21,834 nt of DNA, from contig DASXIW010000156.1 in NCBI GenBank assembly GCA_036497785.1, positions 1 through 21,834 on the forward strand, in the 5' to 3' direction. Both the position numbers and the translations under genes were made by a program. The stretch comes from DASXIW01 sp036497785. GTDB taxonomy: Bacteria > Pseudomonadota > Alphaproteobacteria > Acetobacterales > Acetobacteraceae. Shown one piece after another: positions 8,074 through 15,772 of this stretch (its first letter is position 1; every line of letters starts with the position of its first letter). The notes under the pieces were generated by a model. The model was given only the letters and a program-made list of their open reading frames with translations. It did not search any database and had not been told where the DNA came from.

Positions 8074-9009
8074 TCAATCCTGCCTCGCCATTTTCGCCTT
8101 GTGCGCCAGCAGCGCCATCAGCCGCCGGTCCCGCCACACCTGCCGCGCTGGCTGGTCTTCCAGCGGCAGCAGCAGGCGTTCGGCGGCGTCCACGTCGCCC
8201 ACCAGTTCCGGGGTCAGGTCGCAGGGCGTCATCTCGCGCTGCACCTGCCCGTACAACGCGCCATAACGGGCACAATAATCAGCAAGGCCGCCTGGCGCGT
8301 TCAGGTCGATCGTCTCGAATGGCCCCATGAACGACCAGCGCAGTCCCAGCCCGTCCTTCACGGTGGCATCCACGTCCTCCGGCGTCATCACCCCATCCGC
8401 CACCAGCCGGAACGCCTCCGCCACCAGGGCGATCTGCAGCCGGTTCAGCACGAACCCCGCCACTTCCCGATGCACCGTCACCGGTACCTGTCCGGCGCGA
8501 GTCATCAATGCGCGGGTGCGCAGCACAGTATCGCCTGCCGTCCATGATGCCGGGCACAGCTCGACCAGCGGAATGAGGTAGGGCGGGTTCACCGGATGCG
8601 CCACCAGGCAACGGGGCCGCCCGCGCAACTCCTTCGTGAAGGCGCTCGCCGGAATGCCGCTGGTCGAACTGGCCAGCACGACCGAGGCCGGGGTCAGCCG
8701 GTCCAGTTGCTCGAAGAGCGCCCGCTTTGCCTCGACCCGCTCCGGCCCGCTCTCCTGGACATGCACGGCGCCTTCCAGCGCCTCCTCCAGCGTCGCTGCC
8801 CTGGTAACCCGCGCCTGGACGGTTGCCGGGGTGTCGGCCAGCAACCCGGCCTCGCGCAGCTCCGGCAGGCGCTCGGCAATGAACGCCTCGGCCGCTTGCG
8901 CCGCATCGGAATCCCTGTCCCACATGGCCACAGACATGCCGGCCCGCGCGAACACCACCGCCCAGGCTCGCCCCACCAGTCCAGCGCCAACGATCGCGAT
9001 CTTGTCCAT
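8074..9009 (-). CDS. 3-hydroxyacyl-CoA dehydrogenase superfamily, lambda-crystallin/L-gulonate 3-dehydrogenase-like
   Basis: A 311-residue NAD-dependent dehydrogenase. The Rossmann motif GAGLVG is at residues 8-13. Active-site residues fit the 3-hydroxyacyl-CoA dehydrogenase fold: Ser117 in SSTSG, His138 in AHPVNPP, Glu150 in LVEL and Asn189 in FVLNRLQ, with family-like spacing of 21, 12 and 39 residues. The text resembles the CRYL1 (lambda-crystallin, L-gulonate 3-dehydrogenase) branch more than long fatty-oxidation enzymes: QESGPE, HPVNPPYLIPLVEL and the segment from GLGLRWSF to ETIDLNAPGG are typical of it. The likely substrate is therefore a small 3-hydroxy acid such as a sugar acid, or carnitine or a related compound, rather than an acyl-CoA; this is inference. 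Start ATG 9009 has a GGGAGG ribosome-binding site. It is divergent from a D-2-hydroxyacid dehydrogenase across 125 bases. Confidence 0.9.
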   Translation of the reverse strand: MDKIAIVGAGLVGRAWAVVFARAGMSVAMWDRDSDAAQAAEAFIAERLPELREAGLLADTPATVQARVTRAATLEEALEGAVHVQESGPERVEAKRALFEQLDRLTPASVVLASSTSGIPASAFTKELRGRPRCLVAHPVNPPYLIPLVELCPASWTAGDTVLRTRALMTRAGQVPVTVHREVAGFVLNRLQIALVAEAFRLVADGVMTPEDVDATVKDGLGLRWSFMGPFETIDLNAPGGLADYCARYGALYGQVQREMTPCDLTPELVGDVDAAERLLLPLEDQPARQVWRDRRLMALLAHKAKMARQD

Positions 9010-9063
9010 GTCGGCCTCCCCCGCTCACGGGCCGATCACAGCACCCGCAAGTCAGTCCCGCAA

Positions 9064-9080
9064 CCTTGCGTTCGGCAAGG
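9064..9080. promoter_or_regulatory. Inverted repeat in a divergent intergenic region, possible operator
   Basis: CCTTGC (9064-9069) and GCAAGG (9075-9080) form a perfect inverted repeat with a 5-base centre in the 125 bases between two divergently transcribed dehydrogenase genes. The position suits a regulator acting on both genes. No regulator gene is adjacent, and the short length makes chance possible. Confidence 0.3.
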
Positions 9081-9134
9081 CTTCGGCACAGCCTGCGGCC
9101 GACGGCGATGCGCCGGGACTGTAGGAGAAACGGT

Positions 9135-10103
9135 ATGACGAAGATTGCGGTGCTGGACGACTGGCAGGGATTTGCGAGGGAAGCCACGGATTGGTCATCG
9201 CTCGCCGGGCAGGCGGAGCTCACCTTCTTCCGGGACGCCTTCGCCAGTCACGACGCGGCGGTCGCCGCGCTGGCCGATTATGATGTCATCCTGGCGATGC
9301 GCGAGCGCACCGCCCTGCCGAAATCCGTGATCGACCGCCTGCCCAAGCTTCGCCTGCTCAGCTACACCGGCGCGCGCAACGCCTCGGTCGACATTGCCGC
9401 CTGCGCCGCCCGAGGCATCACCGTCTGCAACACCGTCAGCGGCAGTTATTCCCATGCCACCGCCGAATTGGCCTTGGCTCTGATGCTCGCCGCGGCGCGT
9501 GACCTGCCACGTGGCGACGCCGAAATCCGCGCCGGGCGCTTCCAGGAGAACACCAGACCAGGCCTGGAGCTGGATGGCGCCACGCTTGGCGTGATCGGCC
9601 TGGGCAAGATCGGTGCCGACATGGCCCGCTACGGCCTTGCGCTGGGCATGACCGTGCTGGCCTGGAGCCAGAACCTCACCGCCGAGCACGCCGCAGCCCA
9701 AGGCGCCAGGCTCGTCACCAAGGGCGAGCTGATCGCGCGGTCTGACGCTGTCTCCCTGCATCTCGTCCTGTCCGACCGCTCGCGCGGCATCATTGGCGCC
9801 GCCGACATCGCCCGCATGAAACCGGGCGCCATCCTGATCAACACCTCCCGCGCCGGCCTGATCGATTCGGCAGCCTTGCTCGCGGCGGTCCAGGCCCGCC
9901 GCATCACCGCGGCACTGGATGTCTACGACCAGGAACCCCTGCCGCCCGGCCACCCTCTGCGCAGCGCGCCGAACACCGTGCTGACCCCGCATCTCGGTTA
10001 CGTCGCGCACGACAATATGGCGGAATTCTACCGCCTCTCCGTCGAAAACATCGTCGCCTGGCTTGCCGGCAAGCCGATCCGCGTGGTCACCCAGGCCGCC
10101 TGA
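9135..10103 (+). CDS. D-2-hydroxyacid dehydrogenase family protein
   Basis: A 322-residue NAD(P)-dependent dehydrogenase of the formate/glycerate/phosphoglycerate dehydrogenase family. The substrate-binding half has YTGARNASVD. The nucleotide-binding half has GLGKIG at residues 155-160. The catalytic trio is visible as Arg239 (NTSRAGLID), Glu267 (YDQEPL) and His286 (TPHLGY). It should interconvert a D-2-hydroxy acid and a 2-oxo acid in the cytoplasm; the acid cannot be named. ATG 9135 is chosen because AGGAGAAA lies four bases upstream, although the frame is open from ATG 9066. A strong intrinsic terminator follows the stop. The divergent lambda-crystallin-like dehydrogenase suggests a joint role in hydroxy-acid catabolism. 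Confidence 0.92.
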   Translation: MTKIAVLDDWQGFAREATDWSSLAGQAELTFFRDAFASHDAAVAALADYDVILAMRERTALPKSVIDRLPKLRLLSYTGARNASVDIAACAARGITVCNTVSGSYSHATAELALALMLAAARDLPRGDAEIRAGRFQENTRPGLELDGATLGVIGLGKIGADMARYGLALGMTVLAWSQNLTAEHAAAQGARLVTKGELIARSDAVSLHLVLSDRSRGIIGAADIARMKPGAILINTSRAGLIDSAALLAAVQARRITAALDVYDQEPLPPGHPLRSAPNTVLTPHLGYVAHDNMAEFYRLSVENIVAWLAGKPIRVVTQAA

Positions 10104-10160
10104 TATGGCCGGATGGTTCCGGGAACGAACATCCGGATCGCCTGCGCAAATTTCCGGTAG

Positions 10161-10185
10161 AGCGGGGCCTCAGGCCCCGCTTTCT
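10161..10185 (+). terminator. Rho-independent terminator after the D-2-hydroxyacid dehydrogenase
   Basis: AGCGGGGCC (10161-10169) pairs perfectly with GGCCCCGCT (10173-10181) around a TCA loop, and the stem runs into a TTTCT tail. It lies 57 bases after the dehydrogenase stop and just before the convergent GFA gene, so it should insulate the two transcripts. Confidence 0.8.
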
Positions 10186-10194
10186 CGAATGCGC

Positions 10195-10617
10195 TTATTC
10201 CGCCATCACCTCGCCGGAACCGCCGAATTCGGCCGGGAAGTCCTTCAGCTTCGGTAATCCGTCCCGCATCGGCAGCACCGTTTCAGCGTAGTTGACGTGA
10301 ACGACTGGGATGAATGTCAGCGTCGGAATCGTTGCGGCGAATACGTCCACAAGGCCCAAGGGCGGATGACTGGCCATCAGGTGGCCGCCACATTTCGCGC
10401 AAAACTGGCGTTGGCTCATCTCGGTTTTATGGAACGTCGCGACATGCTCCGCTCCCGACGTGATTCGCACGGCCTTCGGCTTCCAAAGGCTGAAGGCGTT
10501 CACCGGGCCGCCGGACCACGAACGACAGGAACGGCAGTGACAATAGCCCATGGCCTCCGGCGCCCCGGTGACCTCCAATTCGACCGCGCCGCAAAAGCAG
10601 CTGCCTGAATGAGTCAT
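10195..10617 (-). CDS. GFA-fold (glutathione-dependent formaldehyde-activating enzyme-like) zinc protein
   Basis: A 140-residue GFA-domain protein. The zinc ligands expected for the family are present: CFC (Cys7, Cys9), CHCRSC (Cys26, Cys28, Cys31) and CAKC (Cys73, Cys76), with the usual SGSCFCG opening and a SCRSWSGGPVNAF stretch. The founding member was described as S-(hydroxymethyl)glutathione synthase (Gfa), but most members have no proven substrate and some act in other small-molecule pathways. Here, without a neighbouring class III alcohol dehydrogenase or S-formylglutathione hydrolase, a formaldehyde role is only possible. Start ATG 10617 has a perfect AGGAGG ribosome-binding site. It is divergent from the zinc alcohol dehydrogenase gene across 272 bases and converges on the terminator of the preceding gene. 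Confidence 0.9.
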   Translation of the reverse strand: MTHSGSCFCGAVELEVTGAPEAMGYCHCRSCRSWSGGPVNAFSLWKPKAVRITSGAEHVATFHKTEMSQRQFCAKCGGHLMASHPPLGLVDVFAATIPTLTFIPVVHVNYAETVLPMRDGLPKLKDFPAEFGGSGEVMAE

Positions 10618-10753
10618 GGCTTCCTCCTCCTTGGGTTGGTTTTGGGATCCGCCCGCCGGCAGGGACGAAGATGATCCAACGACTCATTAAGCAAAATTAA
10701 TGGCGCGTTGGAAGCGCCGTCATTCGGGCAGCACGCGCTGGGCAATCCCCATG

Positions 10754-10791
10754 GCCGATGATCACCCGGCTCCCGGGAACCTGCCATCGGC
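10754..10791 (+). promoter_or_regulatory. Nested stem-loop in the alcohol dehydrogenase leader
   Basis: In the 272-base divergent region, GCCGATG (10754-10760) pairs with CATCGGC (10785-10791), enclosing an inner hairpin CCCGG (10765-10769)/CCGGG (10773-10777) with a 3-base loop. It lies about 100 bases before the alcohol dehydrogenase start. It may be a leader RNA structure or a pair of protein-binding dyads. No T-tract follows, so it is not an obvious terminator. Confidence 0.35.
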
Positions 10792-10889
10792 AGATAAGTA
10801 CCATCGCCGTCGCTATCCGACCGTTCGGCTTGACCCGCCAGCCGTTGCGGCGTCCCATTCCATAGGAAACGCCACAGCGGAGAATACCG

Positions 10890-11951
10890 ATGCGCGCCTG
10901 GGCCGTCGTCGAGAACGAGAAGCCTCTGCAGGAAATCGAACTGCCTACGCCGGAGCCGACCGGTACTCAGGTACTCCTCGAGACCACCTATTGCGGCGTT
11001 TGCCACTCCGATTTGCATATCTGGGAAGGCCGGTACGACCTGGGTGGCGGCAAGGTGATGAGCATGAAGGACCGTGGCCTTGTCCTTCCGCTTGCCATGG
11101 GTCACGAAATCGTCGGCCGCGTCGTCAAACTGGGCCCCGAAGCGACGGGCGTGAAAATCGGCGATGTTCGCATCGTCTACCCCTGGGTGGGCTGCGGCCA
11201 TTGCGCCGCCTGCCTGGCCGAGAACGACAATATGTGCCTCACACCCAAAAGCCTCGGCGTCTTCGCTAATGGCGGCTATGCCACCCATGTCCTCGCGCCG
11301 CATCCCCGCCATCTCGTTAATCCCGGCGCGCTCGATCCCGCCGTTGCCGCCACCTATGCCTGCTCCGGCATCACCGTCTATTCCGCCATCCGCAAGATCA
11401 TGCCCATCGCGCCGGACGAGCCGGTCGTGCTGGTCGGCGCGGGCGGTCTCGGCCTCAACGCCATTGCCGTGCTGAAGGCGTTGAACCACCGCAACATCGT
11501 CGTCGTCGATATCAGCCCGGAAAAGCGCGAGGACGCCATGCGCGCCGGCGCAACCAAGGCGGTGGACGGCGCCGGCGAGGGCGTGACGCCGCGCATCATC
11601 GAAGCCTGCGGCGGCAACCCGCTCGTGGTCATCGATCTGGTGAACGGCACCGCCACCGCCCGCTTCGCCTTCGACGCGCTGCGCAAGGGCGGCAAGCTCA
11701 TCCAGGTCGGGCTGTTCGGCGGCGAGCTCACCGTCGCCCTGCCGATTATGGCGATGCGTGCGCTTACCGTGCAGGGAAGCTATGTGGGCAATCCCCGGGA
11801 TCTGCGCGAACTCGTCCGTCTCGCCCAGGACGGCGCGCTGCAGGCGCTGCCCGTCTCGACAATCCCACAGAGTCAGGCGAACGAAGCACTCATGCGCCTG
11901 CGGGCCGGCAAAGTGACGGGGCGCCTGGTGTTGAAAGCGGAGGCCGCATGA
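10890..11951 (+). CDS. Zinc-dependent alcohol dehydrogenase (MDR superfamily)
   Basis: A 353-residue medium-chain dehydrogenase. Catalytic zinc ligands are visible as Cys35 (CGVCHSD), His71/Glu72 (GHEIVG) and Cys158 (ACSG). The structural zinc site has its four cysteines Cys102, Cys105, Cys108 and Cys116 in GCGHCAACLAENDNMC. The NAD(P)-binding GAGGLG lies at residues 183-188. It should oxidise primary or secondary alcohols, or reduce aldehydes or ketones, in the cytoplasm. An insertion-like segment WEGRYDLGGGKVMS after the first zinc ligand places it in a bacterial ADH subgroup, not class III glutathione-dependent formaldehyde dehydrogenase. ATG 10890 follows GGAG at 10879-10882. The 3' end overlaps the next gene (ATGA), so the two enzymes are translationally coupled. 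Confidence 0.93.
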   Translation: MRAWAVVENEKPLQEIELPTPEPTGTQVLLETTYCGVCHSDLHIWEGRYDLGGGKVMSMKDRGLVLPLAMGHEIVGRVVKLGPEATGVKIGDVRIVYPWVGCGHCAACLAENDNMCLTPKSLGVFANGGYATHVLAPHPRHLVNPGALDPAVAATYACSGITVYSAIRKIMPIAPDEPVVLVGAGGLGLNAIAVLKALNHRNIVVVDISPEKREDAMRAGATKAVDGAGEGVTPRIIEACGGNPLVVIDLVNGTATARFAFDALRKGGKLIQVGLFGGELTVALPIMAMRALTVQGSYVGNPRDLRELVRLAQDGALQALPVSTIPQSQANEALMRLRAGKVTGRLVLKAEAA

Positions 11952-12958
11952 TGACCGAGACCGTTCGCCGCTCCGTCGTGCTGCGCAAGCGCCCCGCCGG
12001 GCTGCCGACGGCGGATGATTTCAGGATGGTGGACGACGCTCTCCCAATCCCTGGTCCCGGGGAAGTCGTCACCCGCACACTCTGGCTCTCGATCGATCCA
12101 TATATGCGCGGCCGCCTGTCGGACCGGAAATCCTACGCTCCGTCTGCCCAGATCAATGAGCCGATGGGCGGGGAGGGGATCGGTGAGGTGATTGCGTGCA
12201 ACGATCCGGGCTTCGCGGTCGGGGACGTCGTGCTCGGCACGCGATTGTGGCAGTCCCACGTCCTGTGCAAGACGACCGGTCTGGTCAAGCTCAATCGCGC
12301 CGGCCCGCCGCTGCAGACTTATCTCGGCGTGCTTGGCATGCCCGGCACCACCGCCTATTCCGGCATGACCGATATTGGCCAGGTGAAGGCCGGTGAGACC
12401 GTGGTGGTCTCGGCCGCCTCCGGCGCGGTGGGGTCGGTCGCCGGCCAGTTGGCCAAGCGCGCCGGCGCCCGCGTCGTCGGCGTTGCCGGTGGTCCGGATA
12501 AATGCCTTTGGGTGCAGGAAGCCCTGGGTTTCGACGACTGCGTCGATCACCGCCAGATGGATCTGGACCGCGCTTTGGCGGAAGCCTGCCCGAACGGCAT
12601 CGATGTCTATTTCGAGAATGTCGGGGGCGCCGTGCAGCACGCCGCCTTTGCCCAGCTCAATGTCCATGCCCGCGTCGTCATGTGCGGCATGGTCGCCCAG
12701 TACAATGAGGCGGAGCTACCGCCGGGCCCCAATCTCGGTTTCGTCGTCGGCAAGCGCGTCCGCATCGAAGGCATGATCGTCTCGGACAAGCCCGAACGCT
12801 TCGCCGAATGGCGCGCCTTGGCCGCGCCCTGGGTCATCGATGGGAGCCTCGTGTACCGTGAGACTGTCATGGATGGCTTGGACAGCGCCCCGGACGCGCT
12901 GGCCCGGCTGCTGAAGGGCGAGAATTTCGGCAAGATGCTGGTCCGCGTCGCGCGCTGA
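11948..12958 (+). CDS. NADP-dependent oxidoreductase, CurA/prostaglandin reductase-like (zinc-free MDR)
   Basis: A 336-residue member of the leukotriene B4 12-hydroxydehydrogenase/prostaglandin reductase branch. It shows LSIDPYMRGR (residues 48-57), GMPGTTAYSG (130-139), the nucleotide-binding stretch AASGAVGSVAGQLAK (156-170) and FENVGG. It lacks the zinc-binding cysteines of the upstream alcohol dehydrogenase. Relatives such as CurA and YncB reduce the C=C bond of enones and enals with NADPH. The start codon overlaps the previous stop (ATGA at 11948-11951); ATG 11951 is an equally possible start one codon later. Coupling to an alcohol dehydrogenase suggests sequential reduction or detoxification of unsaturated carbonyl compounds, which is inference. 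The stop lies 30 bases from the convergent otsA stop. Confidence 0.92.
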   Translation: MMTETVRRSVVLRKRPAGLPTADDFRMVDDALPIPGPGEVVTRTLWLSIDPYMRGRLSDRKSYAPSAQINEPMGGEGIGEVIACNDPGFAVGDVVLGTRLWQSHVLCKTTGLVKLNRAGPPLQTYLGVLGMPGTTAYSGMTDIGQVKAGETVVVSAASGAVGSVAGQLAKRAGARVVGVAGGPDKCLWVQEALGFDDCVDHRQMDLDRALAEACPNGIDVYFENVGGAVQHAAFAQLNVHARVVMCGMVAQYNEAELPPGPNLGFVVGKRVRIEGMIVSDKPERFAEWRALAAPWVIDGSLVYRETVMDGLDSAPDALARLLKGENFGKMLVRVAR

Positions 12959-12982
12959 TTTGCAAACGGCTGGGAAGCCCCC

Positions 12983-13003
12983 CGCCGGTCAGTTCAACCG
13001 GCG
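12983..13003. terminator. Stem-loop between convergent genes, possible bidirectional terminator
   Basis: CGCCGGT (12983-12989) pairs with ACCGGCG (12997-13003) around a 7-base loop, overlapping the otsA stop codon and lying 24 bases after the stop of the convergent oxidoreductase. It has no T-tract, so the terminator call rests on its position between two gene ends. Confidence 0.35.
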
Positions 13004-14467
13004 TGGATCCAGCCTGGCGATCAGATCGCGTAGCCCTTCCAGCTTCACCGTCTCCGGCACCACGACCAGTGCCTCGGCTGCGCGCGACTGGTTCGTTGTC
13101 GCCCGCGTCAGCGTCGCCACGAAAGACCGCCCCCACGCCGCAGGCGAACGATGCTCGATCGCCGTCCACAGCGACCGCCACCGTGCCTGGCGCTCGGCCA
13201 ACGGCATGCGCAGCGCCGTATCCAGCGCATCCGCCATGGCGTCCGCGTCATGCGGGTTCACCAGCAATGCCGCCTCCAATTGCCGCGCCGCGCCGGCAAA
13301 CCGCGACAGCACCAACACCCCTGGATCGGCCGGGTTCTGTGCGGCCACATATTCCTTGGCCACCAGGTTCATGCCGTCGCGCAGCGGCGTGATCAGCCCC
13401 ACATGCGCCAGCCTCATGAATCCCGCTACCGTCGGCCGGATTGCCGCGGTGGAGACGAAGCGCAACGGCACCCAGTCCGGCTCGCCCAAATCGGCGTTCA
13501 GCCGGCCGGCCTCATGGTCCAACGCGGCACGCAGCGTGCGATAGCTGCCCACATCCTTGCGCGACACCGCGGCCACCTGCAGCATCGTCACCTCCCGCCG
13601 CAGGTCGTTCCGCTTCTCCAGCAGGTGGCGCAGCCCGGCCAGGCGCTGCATCAGCCCCTTGGTCGGGTCCAATCGGTCGATGCCCAGAATCAGCTTCTGG
13701 CCATTCAGGCTCCGGTGCAGCCTCTCGGCCGACTCGGCCCGCTCCTGCTCAGCCGCCATGCGCGCAAAGGCATGGGATTCGATCTCGACCGGGAATACGC
13801 CGAGCTTGATTCGCCGTCCGCCCAGCGTCAGCGCCGTCGTGGACACGCGCACCGCGCCGGCCAGGGCAATGGCGGCGGCGGCAAAATTCGCCAGGTCGTT
13901 GTCGGTTTGAAACCCCAGCAGATCCGCCGCCAGCATGTCACGCACCAGCCCCGCCATCTCCGGCGCCGCGCCAAGCACGTCGGGCGCGGCGAACGGGATA
14001 TGCAGGAAAAAGCCGATCGGGTTGTTCACCCCGCGCGCCCGCAACGCCGCGGGCAGGGGCAACAAATGGTAGTCATGCACCCAGATCAGGTCGTCAGACT
14101 GCAACAGCGGGTGGAGGGAGCCGGCCAGCCGGTTATTCACCTCGCGATACACCCTCGCATCGCGGCGGGTGAAGGTCATCATCTCCGGCATGGTGTGCAG
14201 CAGCGGCCACAGCACGCCGTTGGAGAAGCTGTTATAGTAGCGGTCGTGTTCGTCCTGGGTCAGGTCGATCGTGGCGTAATCCACCGATCCCGCGCTCTCC
14301 ACCTTCGCCGGCACGCCCACGCTGTCGGCGGAAATAGCGCCGCTCCATCCAAACCACAGCCCCCCGCGCTTTTCCATCAAGCCGTCGAGCGCCACGGCCA
14401 GCCCGCCAGCCTGCGCCCCGAAAGACGGGAGCGGTACCCGGTTCGACACAACAACCAGGCGATTCAT
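12989..14467 (-). CDS. otsA: Alpha,alpha-trehalose-phosphate synthase (UDP-forming), GT20
   Basis: A 492-residue glycosyltransferase of family GT20 that makes trehalose 6-phosphate from UDP-glucose and glucose 6-phosphate. Residues matching the E. coli OtsA active site are visible: Arg10 (SNRVP), Gly22, Tyr78, Trp87, Asp132 (WVHDYHLL), His156 (FLHIPF), Arg265 and Lys270 (GIDRLDPTKG), and Asp364 (LRDGMNLVAKEY). The HIPFP consensus reads HIPFA here. Length is slightly above the typical 450-480, mainly through a C-terminal tail of about 20 residues (residues 470-492) beyond the core fold. ATG 14467 has GGAGG six bases upstream. No trehalose-6-phosphate phosphatase (otsB) is in the window, so the second step must be encoded elsewhere. 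The trehalose product would serve as osmoprotectant or storage sugar. Confidence 0.95.
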   Translation of the reverse strand: MNRLVVVSNRVPLPSFGAQAGGLAVALDGLMEKRGGLWFGWSGAISADSVGVPAKVESAGSVDYATIDLTQDEHDRYYNSFSNGVLWPLLHTMPEMMTFTRRDARVYREVNNRLAGSLHPLLQSDDLIWVHDYHLLPLPAALRARGVNNPIGFFLHIPFAAPDVLGAAPEMAGLVRDMLAADLLGFQTDNDLANFAAAAIALAGAVRVSTTALTLGGRRIKLGVFPVEIESHAFARMAAEQERAESAERLHRSLNGQKLILGIDRLDPTKGLMQRLAGLRHLLEKRNDLRREVTMLQVAAVSRKDVGSYRTLRAALDHEAGRLNADLGEPDWVPLRFVSTAAIRPTVAGFMRLAHVGLITPLRDGMNLVAKEYVAAQNPADPGVLVLSRFAGAARQLEAALLVNPHDADAMADALDTALRMPLAERQARWRSLWTAIEHRSPAAWGRSFVATLTRATTNQSRAAEALVVVPETVKLEGLRDLIARLDPRRLN

Positions 14468-14626
14468 CTAAACCTCCGATGCGATAAAGCAACGCTTGGC
14501 CGCACTATGGGTGCGAGTCATGGCGAGATAACGGCAAACTCCGCCACAACAGGAAAATCGATGCGTTGGCGTACAGTTGCATCGCGGGCGCTTTCCAACA
14601 GCGCCGTTCGATGGAATGCTGCGGCC

Positions 14627-15772
14627 ATGGACAAATCACTCGCCGACAAGCTGACGGGATGGCGCCGTCATATTCATGCGCATCCCGAGATCTCCCTGCA
14701 GGAGCGCGAGACAGCCGCCTTCGTCTCGGCCAAATTGACCGAGCTGGGCGTCACCCACGAAACCGGCATTGGCGGAAACGGCATCGTCGCCACAATTCGC
14801 AGGGGCCAGTCCAACCGCAGCGTCGGCCTGCGCGCGGATATGGACGCGCTGCCGATAACCGAAACGACCGGCCTGCCCTATGCCAGTCAGAATTCCGGTG
14901 CGATGCATGCCTGCGGACATGATGGCCACACCACCAGCCTGCTGGGCGCCGCCGCCTTGCTCGCCGCCGATGAAAGCTGGACCGGCACGGTGCATCTGGT
15001 CTTCCAGCCGGCCGAGGAAGGCTATGGTGGTGCGCGTTCCATGATGGCGGATGGGCTGTTCATCCGATTCCCGATGGAGCGCATTTTCGGCTACCACAAC
15101 TGGCCGGGGCTCGAGGCCGGCACGGTCGCGGTGCATGATGGCCCGGTGATGGCCGGCGGCACCCGCATCATCATCACGCTGGAAGGCACTGCCGGCCATG
15201 CCGCCCTGCCGCATCTGGCGCGCGACCCCATGCTGGCCGCCGGCCATCTGCTGGTGGCGCTGCAATCCATCGTCGCGCGCGATGTGGATCCCATGGAATC
15301 CGCGGTCGTGTCGATGTGCTTGATCGAAGGTGGGGTCGCCGCCAATCAGATCCCCAGCAAGGTCACCCTGCGCGGCACCAGCCGTGCCTATACAAATGTC
15401 GTCCGCGACACGATCGACGCCAGCATCCACCGTATCGCAAACGGCATCGCCGCCACTTTCGGCCTGAAGGCCGAGGTGGAGATCCGCTACGGCAATTGCC
15501 CCGCCATCAACCACAAGGCCGACGCCGATCTGGTCGCCGCCGCCTGTGCGGAGGCCGGGATCGCCGTGAGCCGGGACCTGCCCCCGGCCATGACCGGCGA
15601 GGATTTCGGCTGGTTCCTAGAGGAAATTCCCGGCGCCTTCGTGTGGATCGGCAATGGCCCCGCCGATAACGGGCGGGAGCTGCACAACCCAAATTACGAC
15701 TTCAACGACGCGATCCTGCCGGTGGCGGCGACGTGTCTCGCATCGGTGGCGAAGCGGGCATTGCTGGGCTGA
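14627..15772 (+). CDS. M20 family metallopeptidase/amidohydrolase (hippurate hydrolase-like)
   Basis: A 381-residue M20D-type amidohydrolase. The opening WRRHIHAHPEIS is typical. Metal and catalytic residues are visible as Cys96 and His98 in HACGHDGH, Glu130-Glu131 in PAEEGYGGA, His157 in GYHNWPG and His353 in ELHNPNYDFND. A lid/dimerisation domain with GTAGHAALPH sits in the middle. Relatives hydrolyse N-acyl amino acids (hippurate, N-acetyl amino acids, indole-acetyl conjugates) in the cytoplasm. I chose ATG 14627, which begins just before the conserved core but has only a weak upstream GGAA. ATG 14561 has AGGAAA five bases upstream and would add 22 residues of basic, non-family sequence, so the start is undecided. 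The frame is open far upstream, antisense to otsA, by base composition only. It is divergent from otsA. Confidence 0.92.
   Translation: MDKSLADKLTGWRRHIHAHPEISLQERETAAFVSAKLTELGVTHETGIGGNGIVATIRRGQSNRSVGLRADMDALPITETTGLPYASQNSGAMHACGHDGHTTSLLGAAALLAADESWTGTVHLVFQPAEEGYGGARSMMADGLFIRFPMERIFGYHNWPGLEAGTVAVHDGPVMAGGTRIIITLEGTAGHAALPHLARDPMLAAGHLLVALQSIVARDVDPMESAVVSMCLIEGGVAANQIPSKVTLRGTSRAYTNVVRDTIDASIHRIANGIAATFGLKAEVEIRYGNCPAINHKADADLVAAACAEAGIAVSRDLPPAMTGEDFGWFLEEIPGAFVWIGNGPADNGRELHNPNYDFNDAILPVAATCLASVAKRALLG

Noticed and set aside
13151..14626. A long plus-strand open frame upstream of, and continuous with, the M20 gene, antisense to otsA
   Set aside because: The otsA frame has a full active-site set and a good ribosome-binding site. 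The antisense translation is rich in Arg, His, Gln and Pro with no family motif, as expected for a GC-rich shadow frame.
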